This document shows, piece by piece, positions 16,505-24,157 of a DNA stretch of 64,000 bases. Both the position numbers and the translations under genes were made by a program. The notes below the pieces were generated by a model. The model saw nothing but the letters and a program-made list of their open reading frames with translations. It made no database searches and was not told the origin of the DNA. The number at the start of each line of letters is the position of its first letter. The stretch's first letter is position 1. The DNA is taken from assembly GCF_018327705.1 (NCBI RefSeq), contig NZ_BNEM01000002.1, positions 1,364,001 to 1,428,000 on the forward strand, in the 5' to 3' direction. The DNA is from Catellatospora sp. TT07R-123. GTDB lineage: Bacteria; Actinomycetota; Actinomycetes; Mycobacteriales; Micromonosporaceae.

Positions 16505-17244
16505 CCAACGCCGTCGGGCCGCGCGCCGTCTTCGGCGTCATCGTGCCCAGCACCAACACCGTCGTCGAGCACGACTACTGGACCGCCCGGGTGCCGGGTG
16601 TCGCCTACCGGGCCGGCTCGATGCACATCCCGAACCCGGTGATGGGCGACGACGAGGATTTCCAGGCGCTGCTCGGCCAGATCCGCGCCTCGATCGACAC
16701 CGCCGTGCGCGACGTGCTCACCGCCGAACCCGACCGCATGGTCATGGGTATGTCCGCCGAGACGTTCTGGGGCGGCGTCGAGGGCAACGCCGCCTTCGAG
16801 CAGCGGCTGCGCGACCGCACCGGGCTGCCGGTCACCACGGGCGCGAGCTCCTGCCGGGCGGCGCTGCGGGAACTGGGCTGCCACCGCATCTCCGTCTTCT
16901 CGCCGTACCAGCCGATCGCCGATCGCGAGGTCGGCCGGTTCTTCACCGAGGCGGGGTTCGACGTCGCGGCGATCACCGGCCTGCGCTGCCCGACCGCCAT
17001 GGACATCGCCCGCGTGCCCGACGACCGGCTGCGCGACACCGTCGCCGCCCTCGACGGACCCGACGTCGACGCCGTGGTCCAGGTCGGCACCAACCTGTCC
17101 TTCGTACGCCTCGCCGACCAGCTCGAACAGGAACTGGGCAAGCCGGTGATCGCGATCAACGCCGCCACCCTCTGGCACGCCCTGCGCGAACACGGCCTCG
17201 ACGACCGCCTCCCCCAGATGGGACGCCTACTCCGCGACCACTGA
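16501..17244 (+). CDS. Asp/Glu racemase-fold protein (maleate isomerase/arylmalonate decarboxylase family), atypical active site
   Basis: A 247-residue protein translationally coupled to the TetR gene. The start VFGVIVPSTNTVVEHDYW (residues 10-27) is the family signature, and RISVFSPYQPIADREVGRFF follows the usual pattern. Maleate isomerases carry a catalytic Cys at the first loop and another near residue 190; here these positions read VMGMSAETFWGG and VVQVGTNLSFVR, with no Cys. The only Cys pair near the middle (GASSCRAALRELGC) is not at the usual catalytic places. It may use another mechanism, or be a decarboxylase-like or binding protein. Function not assigned. Confidence 0.75.
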   Translation: MTNAVGPRAVFGVIVPSTNTVVEHDYWTARVPGVAYRAGSMHIPNPVMGDDEDFQALLGQIRASIDTAVRDVLTAEPDRMVMGMSAETFWGGVEGNAAFEQRLRDRTGLPVTTGASSCRAALRELGCHRISVFSPYQPIADREVGRFFTEAGFDVAAITGLRCPTAMDIARVPDDRLRDTVAALDGPDVDAVVQVGTNLSFVRLADQLEQELGKPVIAINAATLWHALREHGLDDRLPQMGRLLRDH

Positions 17245-17559
17245 CCAAGACCCGCCCCCCGCTCCGAAGATCGGCATTGGCGGTCATTCAGTGCATCCCA
17301 GCACCACATTCCGACCTGAAACGACGATCACCCCGCCCCTCCGCCATCACCACAACCATCGCGCCGCAACCCGATCCGGATCATCCTCCCGGAGACACCA
17401 CCCGCCCCAGCCAGGACGACGCCCTTGTAGCTTCCATACAACAAATCTAGTGGACATTCATGCATCGAGACATCTTCGTGACCGCTCGGTAGGGGTGAGG
17501 CTATAGCCAGTGTCGACGCGAGTCCGCGCCGGCGAAGGCGTCTGGAGAGGAATCTCGGC
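17245..17559. other. 315-bp intergenic region before the enoyl reductase
   Basis: No gene seen. It holds family C copy 2 (17269-17329) and an AT-richer promoter-like part from 17420 on, with the inverted repeat TTGTA-GCTTCCA-TACAA (17425-17441), resembling GntR-type operators. A ribosome site GGAGAGGA lies just before the next ATG. Confidence 0.5.
17269..17329. repeat. Family C inverted repeat, copy 2 (decayed)
   Basis: Left arm GATCGGCATTGGCGGTCA (17269-17286), right arm CGACCTGAAACGACGATC (17312-17329); pairing is down to about 12 of 18, but the outer GATCG...CGATC and the right-arm sequence match copy 1 clearly. Located just after the racemase-fold gene. Confidence 0.65.
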
Positions 17560-18327
17560 ATGGCTGGGCTGCTGGCGGGCAAGCGTCTACTCATCACCGG
17601 CATCATCACCGAGCAGTCGCTGGCGTTCTCGGTCGCCCGGATCGCCCAGGAGCAGGGCGCCCGCCTGGTGCTCACCGGATTCGGGCGCATGTCGCTGGTC
17701 GAGCGCATCGCCAGGCGCCTGCCCGAGCCCGCGCCCGTCCTCGAACTCGACGTGACCGACCGCGCCCACCTGGCCAGCCTCGCCGACCGCGTGCGCGAGC
17801 ACGCCGACGGCATCGACGGCGTGCTGCACGCCGTCGCGAACGCGCCCGCCGCCGCGCTGGGCGGGAACTTCCTCGACACGGCTTGGGAGGACGTGTCCCG
17901 GGCGGTCCACGTCTCGACCTACTCCTACCAGGCCCTGGCCACGGCGGCACTGCCGCTGATGGGTGCGGGCGGGTCCATCGTCGGCCTCACCTTCGACGCC
18001 ACCCGCGCCTGGCCGGTGTACGACTGGATGGGCGTGGCCAAAGCCGGGCTGGAGTCCGCCAACCGCTACCTCGCCCGCTATCTGGGTCCGCACGGGATCC
18101 GGTGCAACCTCGTCTCCGCCGGACCGACGCGCACCCTGGCCGCGAAGTCCATCCCCGGCGCCGAGGGGTTCGAGGAGGCATGGCCGCAGCGGGCGCCGCT
18201 GGGCTGGGACCACTACGACGCCGCATCGACCGCCAGGGCGTGCTGCGCGCTGCTGTCCGACTGGTTCCCGGCCACCACCGGCGAGGTGGTCCACGTCGAC
18301 GGCGGCTTCCACGCGGTCGGCGCCTGA
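17560..18327 (+). CDS. fabI: Enoyl-[acyl-carrier-protein] reductase, InhA/FabI type
   Basis: NADH-dependent last reduction step of type II fatty-acid elongation. The 255-residue protein tracks mycobacterial InhA closely: LLITGIITEQSLAFSVARIA (residues 10-29), ARLVLTGFGRMSLVERIARR, GGSIVGLTFDATRAWPVYDW with the catalytic Tyr, the Lys in MGVAKAG, RCNLVSAGPTRTLAAKSIPG and the C-terminal LSDWFPATTGEVVHVDGGFH. The substrate loop after AKSIPG is about a dozen residues shorter than in InhA. In mycobacteria inhA follows a ketoreductase gene; here it stands alone. It is the classical target of isoniazid and triclosan; Micromonosporaceae lack mycolates, so it presumably serves ordinary fatty acids. Confidence 0.9.
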   Translation: MAGLLAGKRLLITGIITEQSLAFSVARIAQEQGARLVLTGFGRMSLVERIARRLPEPAPVLELDVTDRAHLASLADRVREHADGIDGVLHAVANAPAAALGGNFLDTAWEDVSRAVHVSTYSYQALATAALPLMGAGGSIVGLTFDATRAWPVYDWMGVAKAGLESANRYLARYLGPHGIRCNLVSAGPTRTLAAKSIPGAEGFEEAWPQRAPLGWDHYDAASTARACCALLSDWFPATTGEVVHVDGGFHAVGA

Positions 18328-18338
18328 CCGGCGGCGCC

Positions 18339-18899
18339 TCAGCCGCGGAATCCGGCGGCGGTGAGCGCCGCCGTCACGACAGTCTGGGCCTGGTCCGGGG
18401 TGATCGCGCCGACCAGCAGCGGGCCCTGCAGTCCGCTGACGACGGCGTACAGCCCGATCGCGGTATCCCGGTCGAAGGCCCGCGCGAGGAACGCGTACGC
18501 CCCCTCGTACGCCGAGCGCATGATCTGGCCGGCGTGCGGTTCGGTGGCGCTGTAGGCGAGCAGGGCCGCTGTGGCCGCCGAGGTCAGCCGCCGCTCGTCG
18601 TCGAGCGGCAGCATCTCATCGATGATCACGCGAAGCCCCACCGCGTCGTCGGCCGGGTCGGAGGTGCGGGCCATGCGGGCGAGCACCCGGGCGGTGAAGG
18701 CCGTGTTCAGGTGGCCGAGCACGAACCGCAGCAGCTCCTCCTTGGTCGCGAAGCACCGCTGCACGGCCCCGGCGGACACCCCGGCCTCTGCGGCGATGGT
18801 GCGCACGGACGCCGCCTCGATGCCGCGCGTGCCGATGATCCGTACGGCGGTGTCCGCGATGAGCGCACGGCGGGCTTGCTGGTCCACGATCTTCGGCAT
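18339..18899 (-). CDS. TetR-family transcriptional regulator
   Basis: A 186-residue regulator with helix-turn-helix VRTIAAEAGVSAGAVQRCFA (about residues 32-51) and a typical helical C-terminal domain (TSAATAALLAYSATEPHAGQ, GLYAVVSGLQGPLLVGAITP). It is divergent from an alpha/beta-hydrolase gene 42 bp away; the gap contains a palindrome fitting a TetR operator, so it most likely represses the hydrolase gene and itself. It ends 12 bp from the enoyl reductase gene (convergent), with no room for a separate terminator. Confidence 0.88.
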   Translation of the reverse strand: MPKIVDQQARRALIADTAVRIIGTRGIEAASVRTIAAEAGVSAGAVQRCFATKEELLRFVLGHLNTAFTARVLARMARTSDPADDAVGLRVIIDEMLPLDDERRLTSAATAALLAYSATEPHAGQIMRSAYEGAYAFLARAFDRDTAIGLYAVVSGLQGPLLVGAITPDQAQTVVTAALTAAGFRG

Positions 18900-18907
18900 G
18901 CTTATAT

Positions 18908-18921
18908 GATACGGTCGTATC
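18908..18921. promoter_or_regulatory. TetR-type operator
   Basis: GATACGGTCGTATC is a palindrome with two central unpaired bases, midway in the 41-bp divergent gap between tetR and the hydrolase gene and only 20 bp from the hydrolase GTG. Confidence 0.6.
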
Positions 18922-18940
18922 GAAAAAATGGAGGTGCGGC

Positions 18941-19822
18941 GTGACGGTCATGACGGCGCGAAACGGCGAGGTCGAACTCGCCTACGAGACGTTCGGCGAC
19001 GCGTCCGGGCAGCCGCTGCTGCTGATCACCGGGCTCGGGCACCAGATGCTGCTCTGGCCGGACGGCTTCTGCCGGGCCCTGGCCGAGGCCGGTTTCCACG
19101 TCGCACGCTTCGACAACCGCGACTCGGGGCTGTCGACCTACTTCGACAGCCCCGACCAGCGGTGGTGGCAGGCGCTGCTCGGCGGGGGCCGGCCGCCGTA
19201 CACCTCGGTCGCCTTCGTCGACGACGCGCTCGCCGTGATGGACGCGCTGGGCTGGCAGTCGGCCCACGTCGCGGGGGCCTCGATGGGTTCCGCGATCGGC
19301 CAGATGCTCGCGGTCCGCCACCCCGGACGCGTGCGCAGCCTGACGGCCCTGATGAGCATGCCCGCCTCCAGCAGCCTGCTCGCCCTGCGGCACATCCGGC
19401 TCGGCTCGGTGCTGAAGATGGGCCGCATGCGCCACGGCGCCGACCGGGCGGGCCAGGAGCAGCGGATCGTCGACCTGCTGCGGATGCTGGCCTCACCCCG
19501 GGGCGCGTTCGACGAGGCGTGGGCGCGGGACGTGGCCCGCCGCGGCTACGACCGGCGGCCGTTCGACCCGCGAGCCGAACGGCGCCAACTGGCGGCGGGT
19601 CGGGGCACCAAGGGGACGCTCGACCTGAGCCGGCTCACGGCCCCGACGCTCATCGTCTACGGCGAGGACGATCCCCTCGTACGGCCGAGCGGGCCGAAGG
19701 CCCTGGCCCAAGCCATCCCCGGGTCGCGGCTGATCGCATACCCGGGGATGGGCCACGACCTGCCCGCACCGCTGTGGCCGGACCTCGTCGGCGAGATGGC
19801 GCGGCACCTGTCCGCGCCGTGA
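18941..19822 (+). CDS. Alpha/beta-fold hydrolase
   Basis: A 293-residue cytoplasmic hydrolase; GTG at 18941 behind GGAGGTG. The fold is complete: oxyanion region LLLITGLGHQMLLWP (about 26-40), FDNRDSGLS, nucleophile elbow VAGASMGSAIGQM with Ser near 109, acid in LIVYGEDDPLVRP and His in YPGMGHDLP. The FDNRDSGLST and LLALRHIRLGS features are common in actinomycete hydrolases related to aclacinomycin methylesterase (RdmC) and proline iminopeptidase-like families. Substrate unknown. Control by the divergent TetR gene through the palindrome at 18908 is likely. Confidence 0.85.
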   Translation: MTVMTARNGEVELAYETFGDASGQPLLLITGLGHQMLLWPDGFCRALAEAGFHVARFDNRDSGLSTYFDSPDQRWWQALLGGGRPPYTSVAFVDDALAVMDALGWQSAHVAGASMGSAIGQMLAVRHPGRVRSLTALMSMPASSSLLALRHIRLGSVLKMGRMRHGADRAGQEQRIVDLLRMLASPRGAFDEAWARDVARRGYDRRPFDPRAERRQLAAGRGTKGTLDLSRLTAPTLIVYGEDDPLVRPSGPKALAQAIPGSRLIAYPGMGHDLPAPLWPDLVGEMARHLSAP

Positions 19823-19837
19823 CCTGACCGGGCGCCC

Positions 19838-21106
19838 TCAGCCGACGAAGTTGTTCTGCACGAACGTCACCACCATGACGCCCTGCACGCCGACCGCGAC
19901 GACCGGGTAGATCCGGTCGAAGGTGCGGTCGGCGCCCATCCGCGCCAGCACCAGGAACGCCGGCAGGCATTCGAGGAAGTATCGCCAGACCGACGCCAGC
20001 GGGTAGTAGTTGTGCACCGGGTTGACCACCGGCAGCAGCATCGCGGGCAGCGCGAACGCGATCAGGTAGTGCGCGCCCCGGCCGAGCCGCCACGGCCCGG
20101 CGACGGCCAGGCCGAGCAGCGCCAGCGAGCCGACCGAGGTCACCAGGTTCACGGTGTTGCGCACGGTGTCCGGCTGGTACGTCGTGCCCTCGGAGATCAG
20201 CCGGATCACCTCGCGCCAGGTGGTCCACGGCGGCTGGTAGCCGCTGCGGAACCAGTGCGACTGCACGTCCAGGAAGGCCGTCGCGCTGCCGAGGGTCCGC
20301 TGGAGGTGCAGCGCGTACAGGACGACGCCCAAGGGCACCAGCAGGGCCGCCAGCGCGTCCCACCGCACGCGCCGGACCGACCAGTCGCGCTGGCGCAGGT
20401 ATTCGTAGACGAACGCCAGCCCCAGCAGGACGCCGGTCAGCCGGGTCGCCCCGGCCAGGCCGCACAGCAGGCCCGCCCACCACCACCGGCCGCACCGCAT
20501 GCAGTACAGCGCACCCACCGCCAGCGCGACGAACAGCGATTCGTTGTACGCCGCGACGAGGTACAGCCCGGTCGGGAACGCGAGCAGGTAGAACGCGGCC
20601 CGGCGGCCGTGCTCGGCGTCGAGCAGCTCGGTGGCGAGCCGGTGGACCAGGATCAGCGCGGCCAGGCAGGCGAGCACCGACACCAGCATGGCGGCGTGGA
20701 ACGTCGACAGCGTCGTGACGGTCTGCACGGCGCGCACCAGCATCGGATAGAGCGGGAAGAAGGCCGCCCGCAGCGGATCGGGCGCGTAGCCGGTGTCGGC
20801 GATGGGCAGGTACCAGGCGACGTCCCACCGGTTCCAGGCGTCGAGCGCACCCTCGAACCCGGTCGGCGCGTCACCCGCCTTGGCCGGGAGGTCCTGCACC
20901 GGCAGCCACGCGAAGTAGGTGGCCGCGGCGTACATCAGCAGCCCGGCGACCCAGGTGACGAGCCCGGCGCGGACCGACTCCCGCCAGCCGTCCGGCACCG
21001 CGCGCTCGGGCGCGGTGCCGTCCTGGCCGGCCTGCGGCTCGGCCGCCGGCACCGGGTTCGGATCGACCTCTGTCGCTTCGGGCATGCCCGCGACGATAGC
21101 GGGCAC
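19838..21106 (-). CDS. Polytopic membrane glycosyltransferase, PIG-V-like mannosyltransferase
   Basis: About 420 residues with roughly ten membrane helices after a 45-residue acidic/Pro-rich cytoplasmic leader. The luminal-loop motif DAWNRWDVAWYLPIADTGY (about 86-104) followed by RAAFFPLYPMLVRA is the hallmark of PIG-V-type, polyprenyl-phosphate-mannose-dependent transferases; AYNESLFVALAVGALYCMR and GLAGATRLTGVLLGL also fit. It probably adds mannose to a lipid or protein outside the membrane. The start is uncertain: a GTG at 21106 and an ATG at 21085 are both possible and neither has a clear ribosome site. It converges with the hydrolase gene. Confidence 0.75.
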   Translation of the reverse strand: MPAIVAGMPEATEVDPNPVPAAEPQAGQDGTAPERAVPDGWRESVRAGLVTWVAGLLMYAAATYFAWLPVQDLPAKAGDAPTGFEGALDAWNRWDVAWYLPIADTGYAPDPLRAAFFPLYPMLVRAVQTVTTLSTFHAAMLVSVLACLAALILVHRLATELLDAEHGRRAAFYLLAFPTGLYLVAAYNESLFVALAVGALYCMRCGRWWWAGLLCGLAGATRLTGVLLGLAFVYEYLRQRDWSVRRVRWDALAALLVPLGVVLYALHLQRTLGSATAFLDVQSHWFRSGYQPPWTTWREVIRLISEGTTYQPDTVRNTVNLVTSVGSLALLGLAVAGPWRLGRGAHYLIAFALPAMLLPVVNPVHNYYPLASVWRYFLECLPAFLVLARMGADRTFDRIYPVVAVGVQGVMVVTFVQNNFVG

Positions 21107-21144
21107 GATCCGGTTTAGACAGACGCCGAACGATCGCGATCTCG

Positions 21145-21405
21145 TCAGTGGTGGTGGTCGTGGTGGTCGTGATCGTGGGCGCCGTGGTCGTGGCCGGCGT
21201 GGGCGAGGGGCTTGGCGGCCACCCAGACCCGGGCGGACTCGGCCGCGTCGCGCAGCTCGGCCAGCAGCGCCGCCAGCTCCTCGTGCTGCATGTAGTTGGT
21301 CTCGGTGATCGAGTTGACGTGCTCGCCCAGCCGGTCGGCCAGGGCGCGGATGCCGGTGAGCGCGTCGACGACGGTGGCGGTCTCCTGCTCGGTCAGATCA
21401 CACAT
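21145..21405 (-). CDS. Small protein with His-rich metal-binding tail
   Basis: An 86-residue cytoplasmic protein, ATG at 21405 (an in-frame upstream start at 21426 is possible). The first 60 residues are predicted helical with heptad-like Leu spacing (VVDALTGIRALADRLGEHVN, EELAALLAELRDAAESARVW). The end is HAGHDHGAHDHDHHDHHH, 10 His in 18 residues, of the kind that stores or delivers Ni, Co or Zn. The upstream gene on the same strand encodes a NicO-like membrane protein, so a metal-handling pair is suggested. The 70-bp gap between them is unusually AT-rich and may hold its promoter. Confidence 0.7.
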   Translation of the reverse strand: MCDLTEQETATVVDALTGIRALADRLGEHVNSITETNYMQHEELAALLAELRDAAESARVWVAAKPLAHAGHDHGAHDHDHHDHHH

Positions 21406-21475
21406 GTCCCCCACCGTACCCGCCATAGACGGTCATGGAATCCTTCTAATGGTTGTAAATCATGGCATTCTGGTG

Positions 21476-22129
21476 TCAGTGCCCCAGCAGGGCCAGCGCG
21501 ACCGTGATCGCGCCCGAGGCGATCAGCGCCACGGCCCATACCCGGTCCAGGTCCAGCCAGGCCGACACCCGCAGCGCCCGCACCGCCAGCAGCTGGAGCA
21601 CCACCAGGGCGATCACCGCCGCCACCGCCGTCATCGCGGCGGTGTGCACCGCGGTCGCGGCCAGCCCGGTCAGCGCCGACACCTGGCCGCCGGCCGCCAT
21701 CTCGTGATGGTGTCCCCCGCCCGCCGCCACCGGCACCGCGACCAGCACCGGCAGCAGCGCCAGCCCGGCGCCGTGCAGCGACGACATCAGGAACGACCAG
21801 CCCATCAGCTGCCGCCCGGACGGCTGCAACCCGCGCCAGTGCAGGTGTCCCCCGGCCCGCAGCTGCCACAGGCCGAACCCGACCAGCAGCGCCCCGCCGA
21901 CGACCGCCACCCGCTGCGCCCCGCCGACCGACACCGCCAGGCCCACCAGCGTCGCCACCGCGAACACCGACAGCGCGTGCCCGCCCGCGACCGGCAGCAG
22001 CACCCGCAGCGCCGCGCCCCGGCTGCGTTCGCGCAGCCCGGCCGCGACCGCCAGCAACCACCCCATACCGGGGTTGAGACCGTGAAACGCGCCCAGCCCA
22101 GCAAGGAGGACGTACTGCCACACGCTCAT
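21476..22129 (-). CDS. Six- or seven-helix membrane protein, NicO/RcnA-like (putative metal transporter)
   Basis: A 217-residue integral membrane protein; ATG at 22129 behind GGGGG. Intramembrane His motifs recur: AFHGLNPGMGWLLAVAAGL (about 14-32), PVAGGHALSVFAVA, SSLHGAGLALLPVL, AVHTAAMTAVAAV, plus a loop GGGHHHEM. This layout resembles nickel/cobalt and related exporters, although the strict HX4DH signature of NiCoT proteins is absent. A His-rich protein is encoded just downstream. Specific metal and direction are unknown; a different small-molecule exporter is the alternative. Confidence 0.55.
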   Translation of the reverse strand: MSVWQYVLLAGLGAFHGLNPGMGWLLAVAAGLRERSRGAALRVLLPVAGGHALSVFAVATLVGLAVSVGGAQRVAVVGGALLVGFGLWQLRAGGHLHWRGLQPSGRQLMGWSFLMSSLHGAGLALLPVLVAVPVAAGGGHHHEMAAGGQVSALTGLAATAVHTAAMTAVAAVIALVVLQLLAVRALRVSAWLDLDRVWAVALIASGAITVALALLGH

Positions 22130-22223
22130 AACACCCCCGTCCGCAGTGACATCGTCACCGGCTGGTCGGCGTCCTGTCACGGGTAGTCGCCCCATCGATA
22201 CCGCTGGTTCCCGGCGATCTGGG

Positions 22224-22292
22224 GCTTGATCGCCGCCTACGGTCATCAGGTGCTCCCTGAACGCACAAACCGACCGCAGACAGCAATCAAGC
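22224..22292. repeat. Family C inverted repeat, copy 3
   Basis: Left arm GCTTGATCGCCGCCTACGGTC (22224-22244, shown up to its 21 bases in two parts: GCTTGATCGC + CGCCTACGGTC) pairs with 22272-22292 at 17 of 21 positions. It lies between the NicO-like gene and the end of the sugar-permease operon, suiting a terminator for the latter. Confidence 0.65.
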
Positions 22293-22328
22293 GCCGCCTG
22301 CGGTCGGGGGGTGGAGGGTGGGGCGCGG

Positions 22329-23153
22329 TCAGCCCTTTACCGCGCCGGCGGTTAGGCCGTGGGCGAGGTTGCGCTGGGCTAGGGCGAAGCAGATCGCCAC
22401 CGGGAGCGCGATGAGGGTCGACCCGGCCATGAGCGGGCCGAACTCGGCGCCCTCCGAGGTGATGAAGTGCGTCAGCCACAGCGGCAGGGTGTACCGGTCG
22501 GGGGTGCTGGTCAGGAAGTAGGCGACCAGGTACTCGTTCCACGACAGGATCATCGTGAAGATCGAGGTGGCGATGAGGCCCGGCAGCACCAGCGGCAACG
22601 TCACCCGCCGGAACGCCTGGAGCGGGGTGCAGCCGTCGATCATCGCGGCCTCCTCCAGCTCGCGGGGCACGCCCGCGACGAAGCCGCGCATGGTCCACAC
22701 CGCGAACGGCAGCGCGAACGCCAGATACGCCACGACCAGGCCGGTCAGCGTGTCGGCCAGGCCGAGGTCGCTCAGCGTCAGGAACAGCGGGATGATCAGC
22801 GCCACGTGCGGCACCAGCTGCACGACCAGCACCGAGGCCAGGAAGGCCCGGCGGCCGCCGAAGTCGAACCGGGCCACCGCGACGGCGGACAGGAACGCCA
22901 CCGCCATCGCCAGCACCACCGTGACCGCGGTGACCCCGGCGCTGTTGCGCAGCGCCTGCCAGAACGCGGCATCGTGGAGCACCCGGTTGATGTGCTGCAT
23001 GGTGGGGTGCAGCGGCACGAGCTGGGGCTCGGCGGCGTACATGTCGCGGCCGGGCTTGATGGCGGTGGTGGCCATCCAGTAGACCGGGAACACCCACACG
23101 ACGGCGACCATGATCCCGAGGAGGGCGTACACGCCCCGCAGCACCCGCCTCAC
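22329..23153 (-). CDS. Sugar ABC transporter permease, MalG type
   Basis: A 274-residue inner-membrane permease with six helices. The GTG at 23153 overlaps the stop of the first permease (GTGA). The ATPase-contact EAA loop is RELEEAAMIDGCTPLQAFRR (about 177-196), preceding the conserved LPLVLPGLIATSIFTMILSWNEYLVA. It pairs with the permease at 23150 and the lipoprotein at 24158 as a carbohydrate importer. Being next to a MurR-type regulator and murQ, the inferred cargo is MurNAc or a MurNAc-containing fragment. No ATPase gene is present, so a shared ATPase is likely. Confidence 0.88.
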   Translation of the reverse strand: MRRVLRGVYALLGIMVAVVWVFPVYWMATTAIKPGRDMYAAEPQLVPLHPTMQHINRVLHDAAFWQALRNSAGVTAVTVVLAMAVAFLSAVAVARFDFGGRRAFLASVLVVQLVPHVALIIPLFLTLSDLGLADTLTGLVVAYLAFALPFAVWTMRGFVAGVPRELEEAAMIDGCTPLQAFRRVTLPLVLPGLIATSIFTMILSWNEYLVAYFLTSTPDRYTLPLWLTHFITSEGAEFGPLMAGSTLIALPVAICFALAQRNLAHGLTAGAVKG

Positions 23154-24097
23154 GTGAGGTCTCCCATCCGGATGAGCTGGCGGACGTAGACGACCAGCAG
23201 CACGGCCAGCAGCAGCACCGTCACCAGCGCCACCGCCCCCGCGTAGCCGTAGTCGTGGCCCTGGTAGGCCTGCATGTAGGCGTAGATGCCCAGGGTCTGG
23301 TACTCGGGTTCGGGGGAGGCGTTGCGCAGCAGCCAGATCTGGTTGAAGACCTGGAAGTCCCAGATGACCGACAGCACGATCTGGATGCCGAGCACCGGGC
23401 GCAGCAGCGGCAGGGTGACCCGGCGCAGCACCTGAAGCCCCGACGCCCCGTCCATCCGCGCCGACTCGACCAGCTCCGCGGGCACCTGCGTGAGCCCGGC
23501 GTACGTGGTGACGGCGATGAACGGCACGGCGCCCCACACCACCACGGCGGTGGCCACGGCCAGGCCCTCGACCGGGTTGATGTACCAGTTGTGCTGGCCG
23601 AGGCCGAACAGGTAGTTGAAGACGCCGAAGTTCTGCTGGGTCATCCAGGCGAACACCTGCGTCGACACGAAGGTCGGCACCGCCCACGCGAGCACCAGCA
23701 CCGACATCACGACCCGCCGCAGCCACGCGGGCAGCCGCTCCATCAGCAGCGCGATGCCGACGCCGAACAGCATGGTCAGGGTGACCATGGCGGCGGCGAG
23801 CACCAGCGTGCGGCGCAGCGCGGCCCAGAAGACCGGGTCGCTGAGGATCCGCTCGAAGTTGTCCAGGCCCACGAACGGGGCAGGCTGGTCGGAGAAGATC
23901 TGGGCCAGGCCCCAGCCCTGGAACGACAGGGCCGCCACACGGCCCAGCGGGTATGCCTGCACCAGCAGCAGGATCAGGGCGGCCGGGGCGATCAGCAGCA
24001 GCGGCAGCCTCGGACGGCGCGGCCGGCTCGACCGGCCCGGCCGGCTCGGCGCGGGCGCCGGACCGGCGGCGGCGTGGGTGGCGACGGTGACGGCCAC
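23150..24097 (-). CDS. Sugar ABC transporter permease, MalF type
   Basis: A 315-residue permease; GTG at 24097 with GAAAGGAAG upstream is preferred to an in-frame start at 24151 that lacks a ribosome site. A Pro/Arg-rich leader precedes six helices. The EAA loop is PAELVESARMDGASGLQVLR, followed by VTLPLLRPVLGIQIVLSVIW. The stop overlaps the MalG-type permease start. It is 60 bp downstream of the lipoprotein gene, forming a three-gene import operon transcribed away from the MurR-type regulator. Confidence 0.88.
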   Translation of the reverse strand: MAVTVATHAAAGPAPAPSRPGRSSRPRRPRLPLLLIAPAALILLLVQAYPLGRVAALSFQGWGLAQIFSDQPAPFVGLDNFERILSDPVFWAALRRTLVLAAAMVTLTMLFGVGIALLMERLPAWLRRVVMSVLVLAWAVPTFVSTQVFAWMTQQNFGVFNYLFGLGQHNWYINPVEGLAVATAVVVWGAVPFIAVTTYAGLTQVPAELVESARMDGASGLQVLRRVTLPLLRPVLGIQIVLSVIWDFQVFNQIWLLRNASPEPEYQTLGIYAYMQAYQGHDYGYAGAVALVTVLLLAVLLVVYVRQLIRMGDLT

Positions 24098-24157
24098 GGC
24101 TTCCTTTCGTAGGGGGATGCGGCGGGCGCGAGAGGTCCGCGCCCGCCGCACCGGGGA

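Noticed and set aside
17291-17506. 71-codon frame before fabI
   Set aside because: Covers the decayed hairpin and promoter region, poor codon bias, no ribosome site.
20012-21118. Long plus-strand frame over the mannosyltransferase gene
   Set aside because: Antisense to a gene with clear membrane helices and the DAWNRWD motif; no membrane or domain pattern of its own.
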